From positions 1 to 64,000 of the forward strand of contig JAAYPT010000013.1 of NCBI GenBank assembly GCA_012519695.1: a DNA stretch of 64,000 nt, read 5' to 3'. Both the position numbers and the translations under genes were made by a program. The stretch comes from Clostridiales bacterium (GTDB taxonomy: Bacteria > Bacillota > Clostridia > Lachnospirales > Lachnospiraceae). The notes under the pieces were generated by a model, which did no database searches, was not told the origin of the DNA, and saw nothing but the letters and a program-made list of their open reading frames with translations. Of this stretch, positions 8,178-17,102 are shown piece by piece; the stretch's first letter is position 1, and each line of letters begins with the position of its first letter.

Positions 8178-9920
8178 ATGAATTTTGCAGAGATTTACCA
8201 TAAGACAGAGCCGCCGTATTGTTATCCACGAAATGAAAAGGAAATGATTGTGAATATCAAGACCGGATATGACGTGGAGCGAGTATGGATTTGCTATGGA
8301 GACCCATACAGCAGTGGAATTGCGGGAGGTGTAGAAGGATGGAGTGGAACAGAAGAAGAAATTATTTACAAAAAGGACCTGAAGTATCAACGATTCTGGA
8401 CAACCACAGTAATTCCGAAATATAAGAGACTGAAATATTATTTTATATTGGAGAGCAATGGAGAACGGTACTATTATTATGAAGATGGTATTATCAATGG
8501 GGAACAGCAAAAACTATCCGCAAAAATGTTTCAGTATTTTATATTTCCATGGATGAATCCTTCCGATATTGCAAAAACACCGGATTGGGTTAACCATATG
8601 GTTTGGTATCAGATTTTCCCGGACCGGTTCTGCAATGGAAATCCTGCACGAAATTCTGCACAGGTGAAGCCATGGAAGAAGGGAAGGGTAAAAAATGAGG
8701 ATTTCTATGGCGGAGACCTGGAAGGAATTATTAAAAAGCTGGACTATTTGAAAGAACTGGGTGTAACGGGGATTTATCTTACACCGATATTTGAATCTCC
8801 GTCTACACATAAGTATGATACAAAAGATTATATGGAAATAGACCCGCAGTTTGGTGACAAGGAAGTCTTCGGACGTTTGGTAGAGGAAATGCATAAGCGT
8901 GATATGAAGATTATGCTGGATGGTGTATTTAATCACTGTGGAACCAGTTTTCCATTTTGGAAAGATGTGGTAGAAAAGGGACCGGATTCACCATATTTTG
9001 ATTGGTTTATGGTACATAAATGGCCGTTTGATACGACTGTATGGGATACCAGAGATGGCAAGTATGATTCCTTTGCATTTGCAGCAGGAATGCCAAAACT
9101 AAATACAAACAATCCGGACGTGGTAGCATATTTTCAGAAGGTATGTAGTTATTGGGTAGAAAACTTTGATATTGATGGAATTCGATTCGATGTAGGAAAT
9201 GAAGTATCTCATCAGTTTTTAAAGACAATAAGAAAGACGGTTAAAAATATAAAGCCGGATATTTATCTGTTGGGAGAAATTTGGAATGATGCATCCTTGT
9301 GGTTAGCGGGAGATGAATATGACTCTGTTATGAATTATCCATTAACCAGTAGCATTAACGACTTTTGGATTGATAAGAGTTTAACAAAGGTAGATTTTGA
9401 GCATACAATTAATCGGTGCTACACCATGTATATGCAGCAAAACAACAATGTATTGTTTAACTTGTTAGATTCCCATGATACAGATCGCCTTTTCTCCAGA
9501 ACAGGAGATGAAGATGCATTTTATCAGGAATTGTGTGTGCTCTTTACTATGCCGGGAAGTCCTTGCATTTTCTATGGGACAGAAATTGCCATGGAAGGAG
9601 GACATGATCCGGATTGTCGTCGGTGCATGCCTTGGGATGAAATAGAAGCGGGAAAATATGAAGAAAGAATTGCTCAGATGAAGCAGCTTATTACACTTCG
9701 AAAAGGGCAGGATACCTTTCGTAGTCTTCACTTCCATTTTCCAAATGAAATCAATAATCCAAGGGTAATCGAATACATTAAGTTAGAGTGGGAACAGAAG
9801 TTATTTGTTTATATGAATTGTTCAAAACAGGCAGAAGAAATTCCGCAAAAAGAAGTATTATTTGCTAGGAAGTATGAGAATGGAAAGTTATTACCTGGAG
9901 GAGTTTTGATTCAGAAATAG
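8178..9920 (+). CDS. Cytoplasmic neopullulanase/cyclomaltodextrinase (GH13_20-like)
   Basis: This 580-residue GH13 enzyme has no signal peptide, so it should hydrolyse imported maltodextrins or cyclodextrins in the cytoplasm. The N-terminal 120 residues form a beta module like CBM34, typical of neopullulanases and maltogenic amylases. The barrel shows DGVFNHCG from Asp248, GIRFDVGNE with nucleophile Asp338, LLGEIW with Glu367, and LLDSHDTDR with Asp434. Length fits the subfamily. The start follows AAGGAG, 32 bases after the amylopullulanase stop, so the two are one operon: one acts outside the cell, the other inside. Neopullulanase, cyclomaltodextrinase and maltogenic amylase cannot be told apart by sequence reading. 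Confidence 0.92.
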   Translation: MNFAEIYHKTEPPYCYPRNEKEMIVNIKTGYDVERVWICYGDPYSSGIAGGVEGWSGTEEEIIYKKDLKYQRFWTTTVIPKYKRLKYYFILESNGERYYYYEDGIINGEQQKLSAKMFQYFIFPWMNPSDIAKTPDWVNHMVWYQIFPDRFCNGNPARNSAQVKPWKKGRVKNEDFYGGDLEGIIKKLDYLKELGVTGIYLTPIFESPSTHKYDTKDYMEIDPQFGDKEVFGRLVEEMHKRDMKIMLDGVFNHCGTSFPFWKDVVEKGPDSPYFDWFMVHKWPFDTTVWDTRDGKYDSFAFAAGMPKLNTNNPDVVAYFQKVCSYWVENFDIDGIRFDVGNEVSHQFLKTIRKTVKNIKPDIYLLGEIWNDASLWLAGDEYDSVMNYPLTSSINDFWIDKSLTKVDFEHTINRCYTMYMQQNNNVLFNLLDSHDTDRLFSRTGDEDAFYQELCVLFTMPGSPCIFYGTEIAMEGGHDPDCRRCMPWDEIEAGKYEERIAQMKQLITLRKGQDTFRSLHFHFPNEINNPRVIEYIKLEWEQKLFVYMNCSKQAEEIPQKEVLFARKYENGKLLPGGVLIQK

Positions 9921-9924
9921 GTAG

Positions 9925-9963
9925 AAAAGAACATGTATGCCAAAAGCATATGTGTTCTTTTTT
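9925..9963 (+). terminator. Rho-independent terminator after the neopullulanase
   Basis: AAAAGAACA...TGTTCTTTT with the inner arms TGTATGC/GCATATG makes a stem of about 15 bp that ends in seven Ts. It lies right after the stop codon and separates the enzyme operon from the malE operon. Confidence 0.9.
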
Positions 9964-10070
9964 CTCCCAAATAACGAGAAAAATCGAGTGCTTATATAGC
10001 ATGTTTGACATAGTTTTATAAAATTTATAAAAAAACGCAGAAATCTGATATATTTCAAAAAATGCTTATA

Positions 10071-10099
10071 TTTACCTTGAATTTAATCAAAAGTATAAT
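10071..10099 (+). promoter_or_regulatory. Candidate sigma-A promoter for malE
   Basis: TTTACC (10071-10076), a 17-base spacer and a perfect TATAAT (10094-10099) lie about 58 bases before the malE start. A second possible promoter, TTGACA at 10005-10010 with TAAAAA 17 bases later, lies farther up. Confidence 0.6.
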
Positions 10100-10156
10100 G
10101 AAATCATCAGATAAAAGTCTGAAAGTAAAGAATTTATATTTTTAGGAGGAAGCAAA

Positions 10157-11410
10157 ATGAAAAAGAAACTCGTATCATTATTATTAGTTTCTGCTATGGC
10201 ATTCGGAACATTAGCTGGATGTGGTAACAGCAATGACAGCAAAAAAGCTGACACAAAAGATGCAGGGGAAAGCAAAGATGGAGAAACAAAAGATGTTTCT
10301 TTAACAGTATGGAGCCCACAGGAAGATCAGGATACTGGCTGGTTAAAACAGCAGTGTGAAGCTTTCAATGAAGCTCATCCGGAATGGAACGTTACATTTA
10401 CTTATGGTGTTTGCCCAGAAGGTGAAGCAAAAGATACAGTGAAGAACGACGTTGAAGGAAGCGCAGATGTTTACATGCTTGCTAACGACAATATTCCAGA
10501 TTTAGTATCTTGCAACGGATTAGCAGAAATCGGTGGAAGCTACTTAGATGATATTAAAGCAAATAACTCTGAGTCTATTGTATCTTCTGTTACATATAAC
10601 GATGCTGTAGTAGCATTCCCATTTACATCTAATACATGGTTTATGTACTATGACAAGAGTGTATTCTCTGAAGATGATATTAAGAGCCTTGATACAATGT
10701 TAGAAAAAGGAAAAGTTTCCTTCCCAATTACCAACTCTTGGTATATCCAAGCTTTCTATGCAGCAAACGGATGTACTTTATTCGGTGATGGAACAAAAGA
10801 AGATGACGGAATCGACTTTGGTGGAGATAAGGGTGCAGCAGTTACAAACTACTTAGTAGATTTAGTTGCAAATCCGAACTTTGTTAACGATGCAGACGGA
10901 GCTGGAATCGCTGGTCTTCGTGATAAGAGTGTAAACGCTATCTTCTCTGGAACATGGGATGCAGATGCTGTAGAAGAAGCACTTGGTGAAAACATGGGTG
11001 TTGCAGCACTTCCTACTGTTAAAATTGATGGACAGGATCAGCAGATGAAATCCTTCATGGGATCTAAAGCAGTTGGTGTAAACCCACATGCAAAGGATAT
11101 GGAAGCGGCTATGTCTCTTGCAGCATACCTTACAGGTGAAGAATCTCAGTTAGCTCATTATGAAATGAGAAACGTTCTTCCATCTAACACAAACATTGAT
11201 GTTTCTGACAATGCTATCGCTGAAGCAGTTGCAGATGTTATGAAGAACACATCTATCGTACAGCCATTAGTATCTAAGATGGGTAACTACTGGAGCCCAG
11301 CAGAAAACATGGGTAAAGCAATCTTCGCTGGTGAAGTTACACATGACAATGCAGCAGATAAAACAGAAGAAATGAATACAGCAATGAACACTGATGCAGC
11401 AGCAGAATAA
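10157..11410 (+). CDS. malE: Maltodextrin-type ABC transporter substrate-binding lipoprotein (MalE-like)
   Basis: This 417-residue family-1 solute-binding protein opens with a lipoprotein signal: a lysine-rich start, a hydrophobic core, and lipobox LAGC with Cys22. The mature part begins with an Asp/Lys/Gly/Ser-rich linker and then the LTVWSPQED strand typical of sugar-binding proteins. It should capture maltodextrins released by the surface amylases and hand them to the MalF/MalG permease encoded next. Codon use is richer in highly used codons (AAC, TTC, GCT) than in its neighbours, as expected for a very abundant protein. The maltodextrin assignment rests on the surrounding GH13 genes; the ligand itself is not visible in the sequence. 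Confidence 0.9.
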   Translation: MKKKLVSLLLVSAMAFGTLAGCGNSNDSKKADTKDAGESKDGETKDVSLTVWSPQEDQDTGWLKQQCEAFNEAHPEWNVTFTYGVCPEGEAKDTVKNDVEGSADVYMLANDNIPDLVSCNGLAEIGGSYLDDIKANNSESIVSSVTYNDAVVAFPFTSNTWFMYYDKSVFSEDDIKSLDTMLEKGKVSFPITNSWYIQAFYAANGCTLFGDGTKEDDGIDFGGDKGAAVTNYLVDLVANPNFVNDADGAGIAGLRDKSVNAIFSGTWDADAVEEALGENMGVAALPTVKIDGQDQQMKSFMGSKAVGVNPHAKDMEAAMSLAAYLTGEESQLAHYEMRNVLPSNTNIDVSDNAIAEAVADVMKNTSIVQPLVSKMGNYWSPAENMGKAIFAGEVTHDNAADKTEEMNTAMNTDAAAE

Positions 11411-11454
11411 ATAATAAGATAGTTATTGAGCGGTTCGGAGTTAATAAGAACCGA

Positions 11455-11494
11455 AGACTCCAGGATGCCGTAAGAACCGGCACCCTGGATGTCT
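11455..11494 (+). terminator. Intercistronic hairpin between malE and malF
   Basis: AGAC-TCCAGG-TGCCG pairs with CGGCA-CCTGGA-GTCT, giving a strong stem of about 15 bp followed by a weak T-rich tail. A smaller hairpin (CGGTTC/GAACCG) precedes it. Such structures partly end transcription or protect the malE mRNA, leaving binding protein in excess over permease. Confidence 0.7.
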
Positions 11495-11519
11495 TTGTTA
11501 AATGATAGGAGGCCCAAAA

Positions 11520-12902
11520 GTGAAAAAGGCTGAGGCAAAGAAAAAAAGAGTAAAAGAGTTTCAAGATCCTTATACAGTTACCGGAGCGTTGGTAAAAGGA
11601 AATATAATTACAAAATTGTCCCTGTTGATTATGGGTCTTGGAAATATTGCACATAAGCAAGTTATAAAGGGACTGATATATTTAGCAGTTGAAATCAGTT
11701 GGTTAGTTTATATGATTCAATATGGTTTCTACAGCATGTCCATGTTGCCATCTCTGGGGTGGAGAGAGCAGCAGAAAGTTTGGAATGACGCAAAAAGTAT
11801 TTTTGAATATACAGCAGGAGATCAGTCAAGTCTGATTTTGCTATATGGTGTTGCAACTATATTTGTTACCTTCTTATTCATTATTGTATGGAGAGATTCT
11901 GTAAAGAGTGGGTATAAGGTAGAATTACTTGCTAAAGAAGGCAAGCATATTAATACATTTAAAGAAGACTTCAAGAGTTTGTTTGATAAAAATTTACATA
12001 AATTATTATTAGCAGGACCAATCATGGGGGTATTGGTATTCACAGTATTACCATTGTTATATAATATCACCATGGCTTTCACAAATTACAGTAAGATTGG
12101 TGATAAGCTGGTACTGTTTGACTGGGTAGGACTTGCAAACTTTAAGAAAATTTTAAATATTAAAGATGGTATTGGAGGACAGTTCTATTCTGTATTAGGG
12201 TGGACATTAATCTGGGCGGTATTTGCAACTGTATTGAATTATATCTTTGGTATGATTTTAGCAATCGTAATTAACCGTAAAGACACAAAGGCAAAGGGAT
12301 TTTGGAGATTTTGTTTCGTTATTTCTATTGCTGTACCACAGTTCGTGTCTCTGCTGATTATGAGAACAATGTTGCAGCCGACAGGTATCGTAAATACATT
12401 GTTATTGAAATATGGTTTGATAGACAAGGCACTACCATTTTTTACAAGTGCCACATGGGCAAGAGTTACTGTTATTGTAATTAACTTATGGGTGGGTATT
12501 CCATATACCTTACTTCAGGTAACAGGTATCTTGCAGAATATTCCGGCAGAGCTTTACGAAGCAGCTAAAATTGACGGAGCAAATGCAGTGCAGACATTCT
12601 TTAAGATTACATTACCATATATGTTGTTCGTTATGACCCCATATCTGATTACACAGTTTACAGGAAATATTAATAACTTTAACGTTATCTTCCTGTTGTC
12701 AGGTGGTAATCCAACCGGTGTTGGCGATACAGCAGGTAAGACAGACCTTTTGGTTACCTGGTTGTATAAGTTAACCGTTGATAAGAGTTATTATAATTTA
12801 GGTGCAGTTATTGGTATTATGACCTTTATTGTATTGGCAATTGTTGCTTTGGTAACATATCGAAATACCACATCCTATAAAGATGAGGAGGGATTCATGT
12901 AA
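11520..12902 (+). CDS. malF: Maltodextrin ABC transporter permease (MalF-like)
   Basis: This 460-residue integral membrane protein has two extra N-terminal membrane spans (about residues 22-65 and 100-130) before the conserved permease domain, as in other Clostridia MalF proteins. The cytoplasmic EAA loop reads EAAKIDGANAVQTFFKITLP, the docking site for the ATPase. The GTG at 11520 is preferred because an in-frame ATG at 11502 lies before the AGGAGG ribosome site at 11507-11512. It forms the channel with MalG, whose start overlaps the malF stop by one base (TAATG). No ATPase gene (malK/msiK) is in the locus. Confidence 0.92.
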   Translation: MKKAEAKKKRVKEFQDPYTVTGALVKGNIITKLSLLIMGLGNIAHKQVIKGLIYLAVEISWLVYMIQYGFYSMSMLPSLGWREQQKVWNDAKSIFEYTAGDQSSLILLYGVATIFVTFLFIIVWRDSVKSGYKVELLAKEGKHINTFKEDFKSLFDKNLHKLLLAGPIMGVLVFTVLPLLYNITMAFTNYSKIGDKLVLFDWVGLANFKKILNIKDGIGGQFYSVLGWTLIWAVFATVLNYIFGMILAIVINRKDTKAKGFWRFCFVISIAVPQFVSLLIMRTMLQPTGIVNTLLLKYGLIDKALPFFTSATWARVTVIVINLWVGIPYTLLQVTGILQNIPAELYEAAKIDGANAVQTFFKITLPYMLFVMTPYLITQFTGNINNFNVIFLLSGGNPTGVGDTAGKTDLLVTWLYKLTVDKSYYNLGAVIGIMTFIVLAIVALVTYRNTTSYKDEEGFM

Positions 12903-13753
12903 TGAACAGTGCAAGAAAAAAAGTTACAAATGTTATTGTGCATATATTGTTAGCAATATTGGCATTTATTTGGGTGTTACCAGTATTTTGGGTAATTTTG
13001 ACAAGTTTCCGTGGAGAAAAGGGATCATATGTATCAACCTTTTTTCCAAAGACTTATACATTGAACAATTATGTTAAGTTATTTACGGATACAAGTATTT
13101 TGGACTTCCCTAAGATGTTCATGAATACATTTATTATCGCAATTTTTACATGTATTATTTCAACAGTATTCGTACTGTCAGTATCTTATTGTATGTCCAG
13201 AATGCGCTTTAAGATGAGAAAACCATACATGAACATTGCCATGATTTTAGGATTATTCCCTTCTTTCATGTCTATGATTGCAGTATACTATATTTTGAAG
13301 GCATTAAATCTTGTAAACGGATCTATGATTCGTCTGGCATTGATTATTGTATTCTCTGCCGGTAGTGGTGTTGGATTCTATGTAGCAAAGGGATTCTTTG
13401 ATACCATTCCAAAGGCTTTGGATGAAGCTGCAATTATTGATGGAGCTACTAAGTGGCAGACATTTACAAAAATTACAATTCCACTGAGTAAACCGATTAT
13501 TGTGTATACCGTTTTGACATCCTTTATGGCACCATGGCTTGACTTTATTTTTGCAAAAGTTATCTGTCGTGCAGATGCAACTCAGTACACAGTCTCTATT
13601 GGATTGTGGAAGATGTTGGAAAAAGAGTATATTGATTCTTGGTATACCTGTTTCGCAGCAGGTGCCGTAGTAGTATCTGTTCCAATTGCTATCTTATTCC
13701 TGATTACGCAGAAATTCTATGTAGAAGGTATGAGCGGAGCAGTAAAAGGTTAA
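12902..13753 (+). CDS. malG: Maltodextrin ABC transporter permease (MalG-like)
   Basis: This 283-residue permease has six membrane spans and a C-terminal EAA loop (DEAAIIDGATKWQTFTKITIP). Together with MalF it forms the sugar channel. It begins one base before the MalF stop codon, which indicates translational coupling. Length and the C-terminus (FYVEGMSGAVKG) are typical of MalG; the conserved GAVKG end is a family hallmark. A hairpin and the lipoprotein amylase gene follow. Confidence 0.93.
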   Translation: MNSARKKVTNVIVHILLAILAFIWVLPVFWVILTSFRGEKGSYVSTFFPKTYTLNNYVKLFTDTSILDFPKMFMNTFIIAIFTCIISTVFVLSVSYCMSRMRFKMRKPYMNIAMILGLFPSFMSMIAVYYILKALNLVNGSMIRLALIIVFSAGSGVGFYVAKGFFDTIPKALDEAAIIDGATKWQTFTKITIPLSKPIIVYTVLTSFMAPWLDFIFAKVICRADATQYTVSIGLWKMLEKEYIDSWYTCFAAGAVVVSVPIAILFLITQKFYVEGMSGAVKG

Positions 13754-13786
13754 TAAATTTATCCGCAGAGACGGAGAGAATATCAA

Positions 13787-13815
13787 GGGAGAGGCGGAAA
13801 AGTCTCTCCCATTTT
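13787..13815 (+). terminator. Hairpin between malG and the lipoprotein amylase gene
   Basis: GGGAGAG (13787-13793) pairs with CTCTCCC (13804-13810), followed by ATTTT. It is a short but GC-rich stem, 34 bases after malG. It may partly terminate or tune expression of the downstream amylase. Confidence 0.6.
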
Positions 13816-13835
13816 GTTTAAGACAGGAGAAGTAT

Positions 13836-15443
13836 ATGAAAAGAAAAGTACAGGCATTGATTTTGACCATTTGTCTGGTAGCGGGGAGTTTCCTTACTGC
13901 TTGTTCAAAGGAAAAAAATGTAGAAGCATTAAATATTGTAGATGATAATTATCGCAATTATTACGAAATATTTGTAGGTTCCTTTTATGACAGTGACGGT
14001 AATGGAACAGGCGACCTGCAAGGAGTCATTCAAAAGTTAGATTATATTAATGATGGGGATGACAAAACAGATACAGATTTAGGCTTTAATGGAATATGGC
14101 TTATGCCGATTATGCCTTCCGATTCCTATCATAAGTATGATGTAAAAGATTATTATGATATTGATAAAAGTTATGGAACTATGGAAGATATGGAACAGTT
14201 GATTGAGGGATGTCATAAAAGAGGAATAAAATTAATTATTGATATGGTATTTAATCATACATCTGCATCACATCCGTGGTTTACAGAGGCATGTGATTAC
14301 TTGAAAAGTCTGCCGGAAGGAGCAGAACCGGATGCATCACAATGTAAGTATGTAAATTATTATAATTTTGCAAAAGATAAAGGCGGAGTAAATACCTGGC
14401 ATCAGGTTGGAAATAGTGAATGGTATTATGAGTGTGTATTCTGGGATCAGATGCCGGATTTGAACCTTGGAAATGAAGATGTAAGAAATGAAATTGAAAA
14501 TATAGCAACATTTTGGCTGGATAAGGGAGTGGATGGATTCCGCTTGGATGCAGCAAAGGAATATTATTCCGGTGAAGTAGACAGAAATGTAGAAGTACTG
14601 TCCTGGTTTACAAATTATGTGAAAAGTGTGGATAAAGATGCCTATGTGGTAGCGGAAGTGTGGGAAAAGTCAGACACCATTGCCAAATATTATGCCAGTG
14701 GAATTACAAGTTTGTTTGATTTTCCAATGTCTCAGAGTGATGGAAGAATCGCAAAAACTGTGCGTGGAGTTGCAGACGATAAGAGCTTTACAGAAGCATT
14801 AGAAGCGTTTGACAGTAAATATCGTGCACAAAATCCAGCATATATAGATGCACCGTTTTTAAGTAATCACGATACTGCCAGAGTGGGAGCACAGTATGCA
14901 TACAATGAAAATCAAATGAAATATGCAGCAGGATTATTAATGACAGAAAGTGGTAGCCCGTTTGTATATTATGGAGAAGAAATCGGAATGGCAAGCAGTG
15001 GTAAAAAGGATGAAAATAAGAGACTTGCTATGTACTGGTCTGATGATGATAAGACAGGTATTGCCAATGATCCGGTGGGGGCAGATAAAGTAAAACAGAA
15101 ATTTGAACCGGTGGATAAGCAAATAGAAGATGAAAATTCTATTTATAATTATTATAAAAAGGCAATTCGGATTCGAAATACTTATCCGGAAATTGCAAGA
15201 GGAACCATACAGGCAGTAAAAGATATCAAACAGAAGAATGTATCAGCCATGACTAAAACCTGGAAAGATGATACCATTGGAATTATTTGTAATTCTTCGG
15301 AAAAAGAGGTCAAAATATCTTTAAAGGATATAGGGATGGAGAAAATGTCTGTTTGTAACTACCTTACTGTGGATGGAAGTGAAATTACATCCACAAAAGA
15401 AGAAATAAAAATGCCCGCATATTCTATTGTCTTTTTGAAATAA
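13836..15443 (+). CDS. Extracellular lipoprotein alpha-amylase (GH13)
   Basis: This 535-residue GH13 enzyme is exported and lipid-anchored: the signal ends in lipobox LTAC with Cys23, so it sits on the outer face of the membrane. The barrel starts near residue 42 (YYEIFVGSFYDSDGNGTGDL). Motifs are DMVFNHTS at 136, nucleophile Asp238 in GFRLDAAKE, Glu274 in VAEVWE, and Asp346 in FLSNHDTAR. It looks like GH13 subfamily 36-type alpha-amylases, which trim maltodextrins. It lies directly after malEFG and should produce short oligosaccharides next to the transporter. The end of the gene contains the -35 region of the next operon. Confidence 0.9.
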   Translation: MKRKVQALILTICLVAGSFLTACSKEKNVEALNIVDDNYRNYYEIFVGSFYDSDGNGTGDLQGVIQKLDYINDGDDKTDTDLGFNGIWLMPIMPSDSYHKYDVKDYYDIDKSYGTMEDMEQLIEGCHKRGIKLIIDMVFNHTSASHPWFTEACDYLKSLPEGAEPDASQCKYVNYYNFAKDKGGVNTWHQVGNSEWYYECVFWDQMPDLNLGNEDVRNEIENIATFWLDKGVDGFRLDAAKEYYSGEVDRNVEVLSWFTNYVKSVDKDAYVVAEVWEKSDTIAKYYASGITSLFDFPMSQSDGRIAKTVRGVADDKSFTEALEAFDSKYRAQNPAYIDAPFLSNHDTARVGAQYAYNENQMKYAAGLLMTESGSPFVYYGEEIGMASSGKKDENKRLAMYWSDDDKTGIANDPVGADKVKQKFEPVDKQIEDENSIYNYYKKAIRIRNTYPEIARGTIQAVKDIKQKNVSAMTKTWKDDTIGIICNSSEKEVKISLKDIGMEKMSVCNYLTVDGSEITSTKEEIKMPAYSIVFLK

Positions 15444-15455
15444 AGCAATTATAAT
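15427..15455 (+). promoter_or_regulatory. Sigma-A promoter for the two-component operon
   Basis: TTGTCT (15427-15432), exactly 17 bases, then a perfect TATAAT (15450-15455). The -35 box lies inside the last codons of the amylase gene. A hairpin in the 5' leader follows. Confidence 0.7.
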
Positions 15456-15472
15456 GATATTATCTGTTCTTG

Positions 15473-15496
15473 TGGCGGCGCTTTGTAGCACCGCCA
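15473..15496 (+). promoter_or_regulatory. Hairpin in the 5' leader of the response-regulator gene
   Basis: TGGCGG pairs with CCGCCA and the inner GCT with AGC, around a TTGT loop. No T run follows, so it is probably not a terminator of this strand. It sits between the -10 box and the ribosome site. Confidence 0.5.
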
Positions 15497-15533
15497 ATAA
15501 GTCGTGTATAAATGACGGAAAGGTGATATCATT

Positions 15534-17102
15534 ATGTATCATATCTTAATTGTTGATGATGAAAAAATTGAAAGAAGAGGAATTCAGTTTCTATTAAAAC
15601 AAATTGATGTAGAGTGGGATATAGAAGAAGCAGCAAATGGCCGGGATGCATTGGAACGATTAAAACAAAAGCGATTTGATATTATGCTGACAGACGTAAA
15701 AATGCCGTTTATGGATGGACTTCAGCTAATTGAAGAGGCTGTAAAAGTGGACCCGGAAATGAAAACGGTAATTTTCAGTGGATATGGTGAATTTGAGTAT
15801 GCCAGAAAAGCATTATCTTTTCGGGTGGTTGATTATATGCTAAAACCGGTAGAGCCGGAAGCGTTTGAAAAATTAATTAAGAAAATTATTTCTCAAATGG
15901 AAAGTCGCCAGAGAACGAAAAAAATTACAGAAAAGGGATTAAGCTATGTAAAGGAACATGCATTATATGGACTTTTAAATGGAAAATCTATAGAAGATGT
16001 AAAGAAAGAATCTGGTGAGTTAGTAGACATTCAGGAATTTGAAGAAATTAAGTGTTTGTTATTGTTAGAGTTTATGGGAGACTTTTTCAATAAAGCAGGA
16101 GTAGAGTTTAAAGATGAGATTTTACAGGTTGCCGGTGAGGATAGTTTGTATTTGAACTTAAATCCTCAGCAGTCTGTATTATTGTTGAAATATGACGATG
16201 TCAGTGACGTGAAAAATATGGCACAGTCAGTAATTAATTATATCAAAGAAACCTATCAGGAAGATTGTTTTATTGCAATTGTAAATGATATTGCAGAATC
16301 TGTGAATTTGGAAAAAGCATATAATGAAGCAGAACTGTTGATGGAAGGTCGTTTTTATCAACCAGAGCGTAAAATCTATGTTTCAGAGAGTACTGATATG
16401 ACAGGAGAAGAGTCTGAACACACCAATGATGATACGTTGATGAAGCAGATAAAACAAGACATCCGTATGAAGGATATTGCCGGATTGCGGGAGCACTTTG
16501 GAAGATTATGTGACAAGTATCGCAATAAGACGGATTTTTCTCAGATATATATTAAGTTTGTGTTTTCTAATCTGTTAAAAGATATTTACAGTAGTATGCC
16601 AAAGATAGATGAGACACAGTTAAATGAAGAAATTACACAGTTATATAGTGTAACAGATTTTAAAACAATTATGGATACCGTAAATAATAATATTGACCGT
16701 TTGGAGAAGAGTTTTGGAAGCAGTCCATCTGTATTGCATCGAGAAATTGAAACGGTAAAACAGTACATTTATGAGCATTATAGTGAAGAACTCAGTGTAG
16801 ATGCATTGGCACAAAGTGTATATATGGCACCAAGTTATTTAAGCCATGTGTTTAAAAAAGAAACAGGACAAAATATCAGTAAGTTTATTAAAACTTATCG
16901 TATGGAAAAGGCAAGAGAGATGTTAGAGAATACACACAACAAGATTGTGAATATTAGTTATGCTGTAGGGTATCCCAATGTATCTTATTTTTGTCAGAGT
17001 TTCCGTGAGTATTTTGGAATCAGTCCTCAAAAGTATAGGAGCCAGGGGGAAATAAATGAAGAAGATATATCGTTGGATCAAGGATCTGAAATTACGAAAT
17101 AA
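15534..17102 (+). CDS. YesN-like response regulator with AraC-type DNA-binding domain
   Basis: This 522-residue protein joins an N-terminal receiver domain (acidic pocket Asp8/Asp9, phosphoacceptor Asp54 in LTDVKMP, Lys in YMLKP near 106), a middle region of about 250 residues, and a C-terminal AraC helix-turn-helix pair (about 408-505). This is the YesN plan, used in Firmicutes to control carbohydrate uptake and hydrolysis genes. The overlapping gene downstream is its YesM-type kinase. Given its position next to malEFG and amylases, the starch locus is the likely target; that is inference from location. Confidence 0.93.
   Translation: MYHILIVDDEKIERRGIQFLLKQIDVEWDIEEAANGRDALERLKQKRFDIMLTDVKMPFMDGLQLIEEAVKVDPEMKTVIFSGYGEFEYARKALSFRVVDYMLKPVEPEAFEKLIKKIISQMESRQRTKKITEKGLSYVKEHALYGLLNGKSIEDVKKESGELVDIQEFEEIKCLLLLEFMGDFFNKAGVEFKDEILQVAGEDSLYLNLNPQQSVLLLKYDDVSDVKNMAQSVINYIKETYQEDCFIAIVNDIAESVNLEKAYNEAELLMEGRFYQPERKIYVSESTDMTGEESEHTNDDTLMKQIKQDIRMKDIAGLREHFGRLCDKYRNKTDFSQIYIKFVFSNLLKDIYSSMPKIDETQLNEEITQLYSVTDFKTIMDTVNNNIDRLEKSFGSSPSVLHREIETVKQYIYEHYSEELSVDALAQSVYMAPSYLSHVFKKETGQNISKFIKTYRMEKAREMLENTHNKIVNISYAVGYPNVSYFCQSFREYFGISPQKYRSQGEINEEDISLDQGSEITK

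Noticed and set aside
9160-16600. Catabolite-repression (cre) sites near the starch genes
   Set aside because: I scanned the regions before 3379, 10157, 13836 and 15534 for the TGWNANCGNTNWCA form and saw no convincing match.
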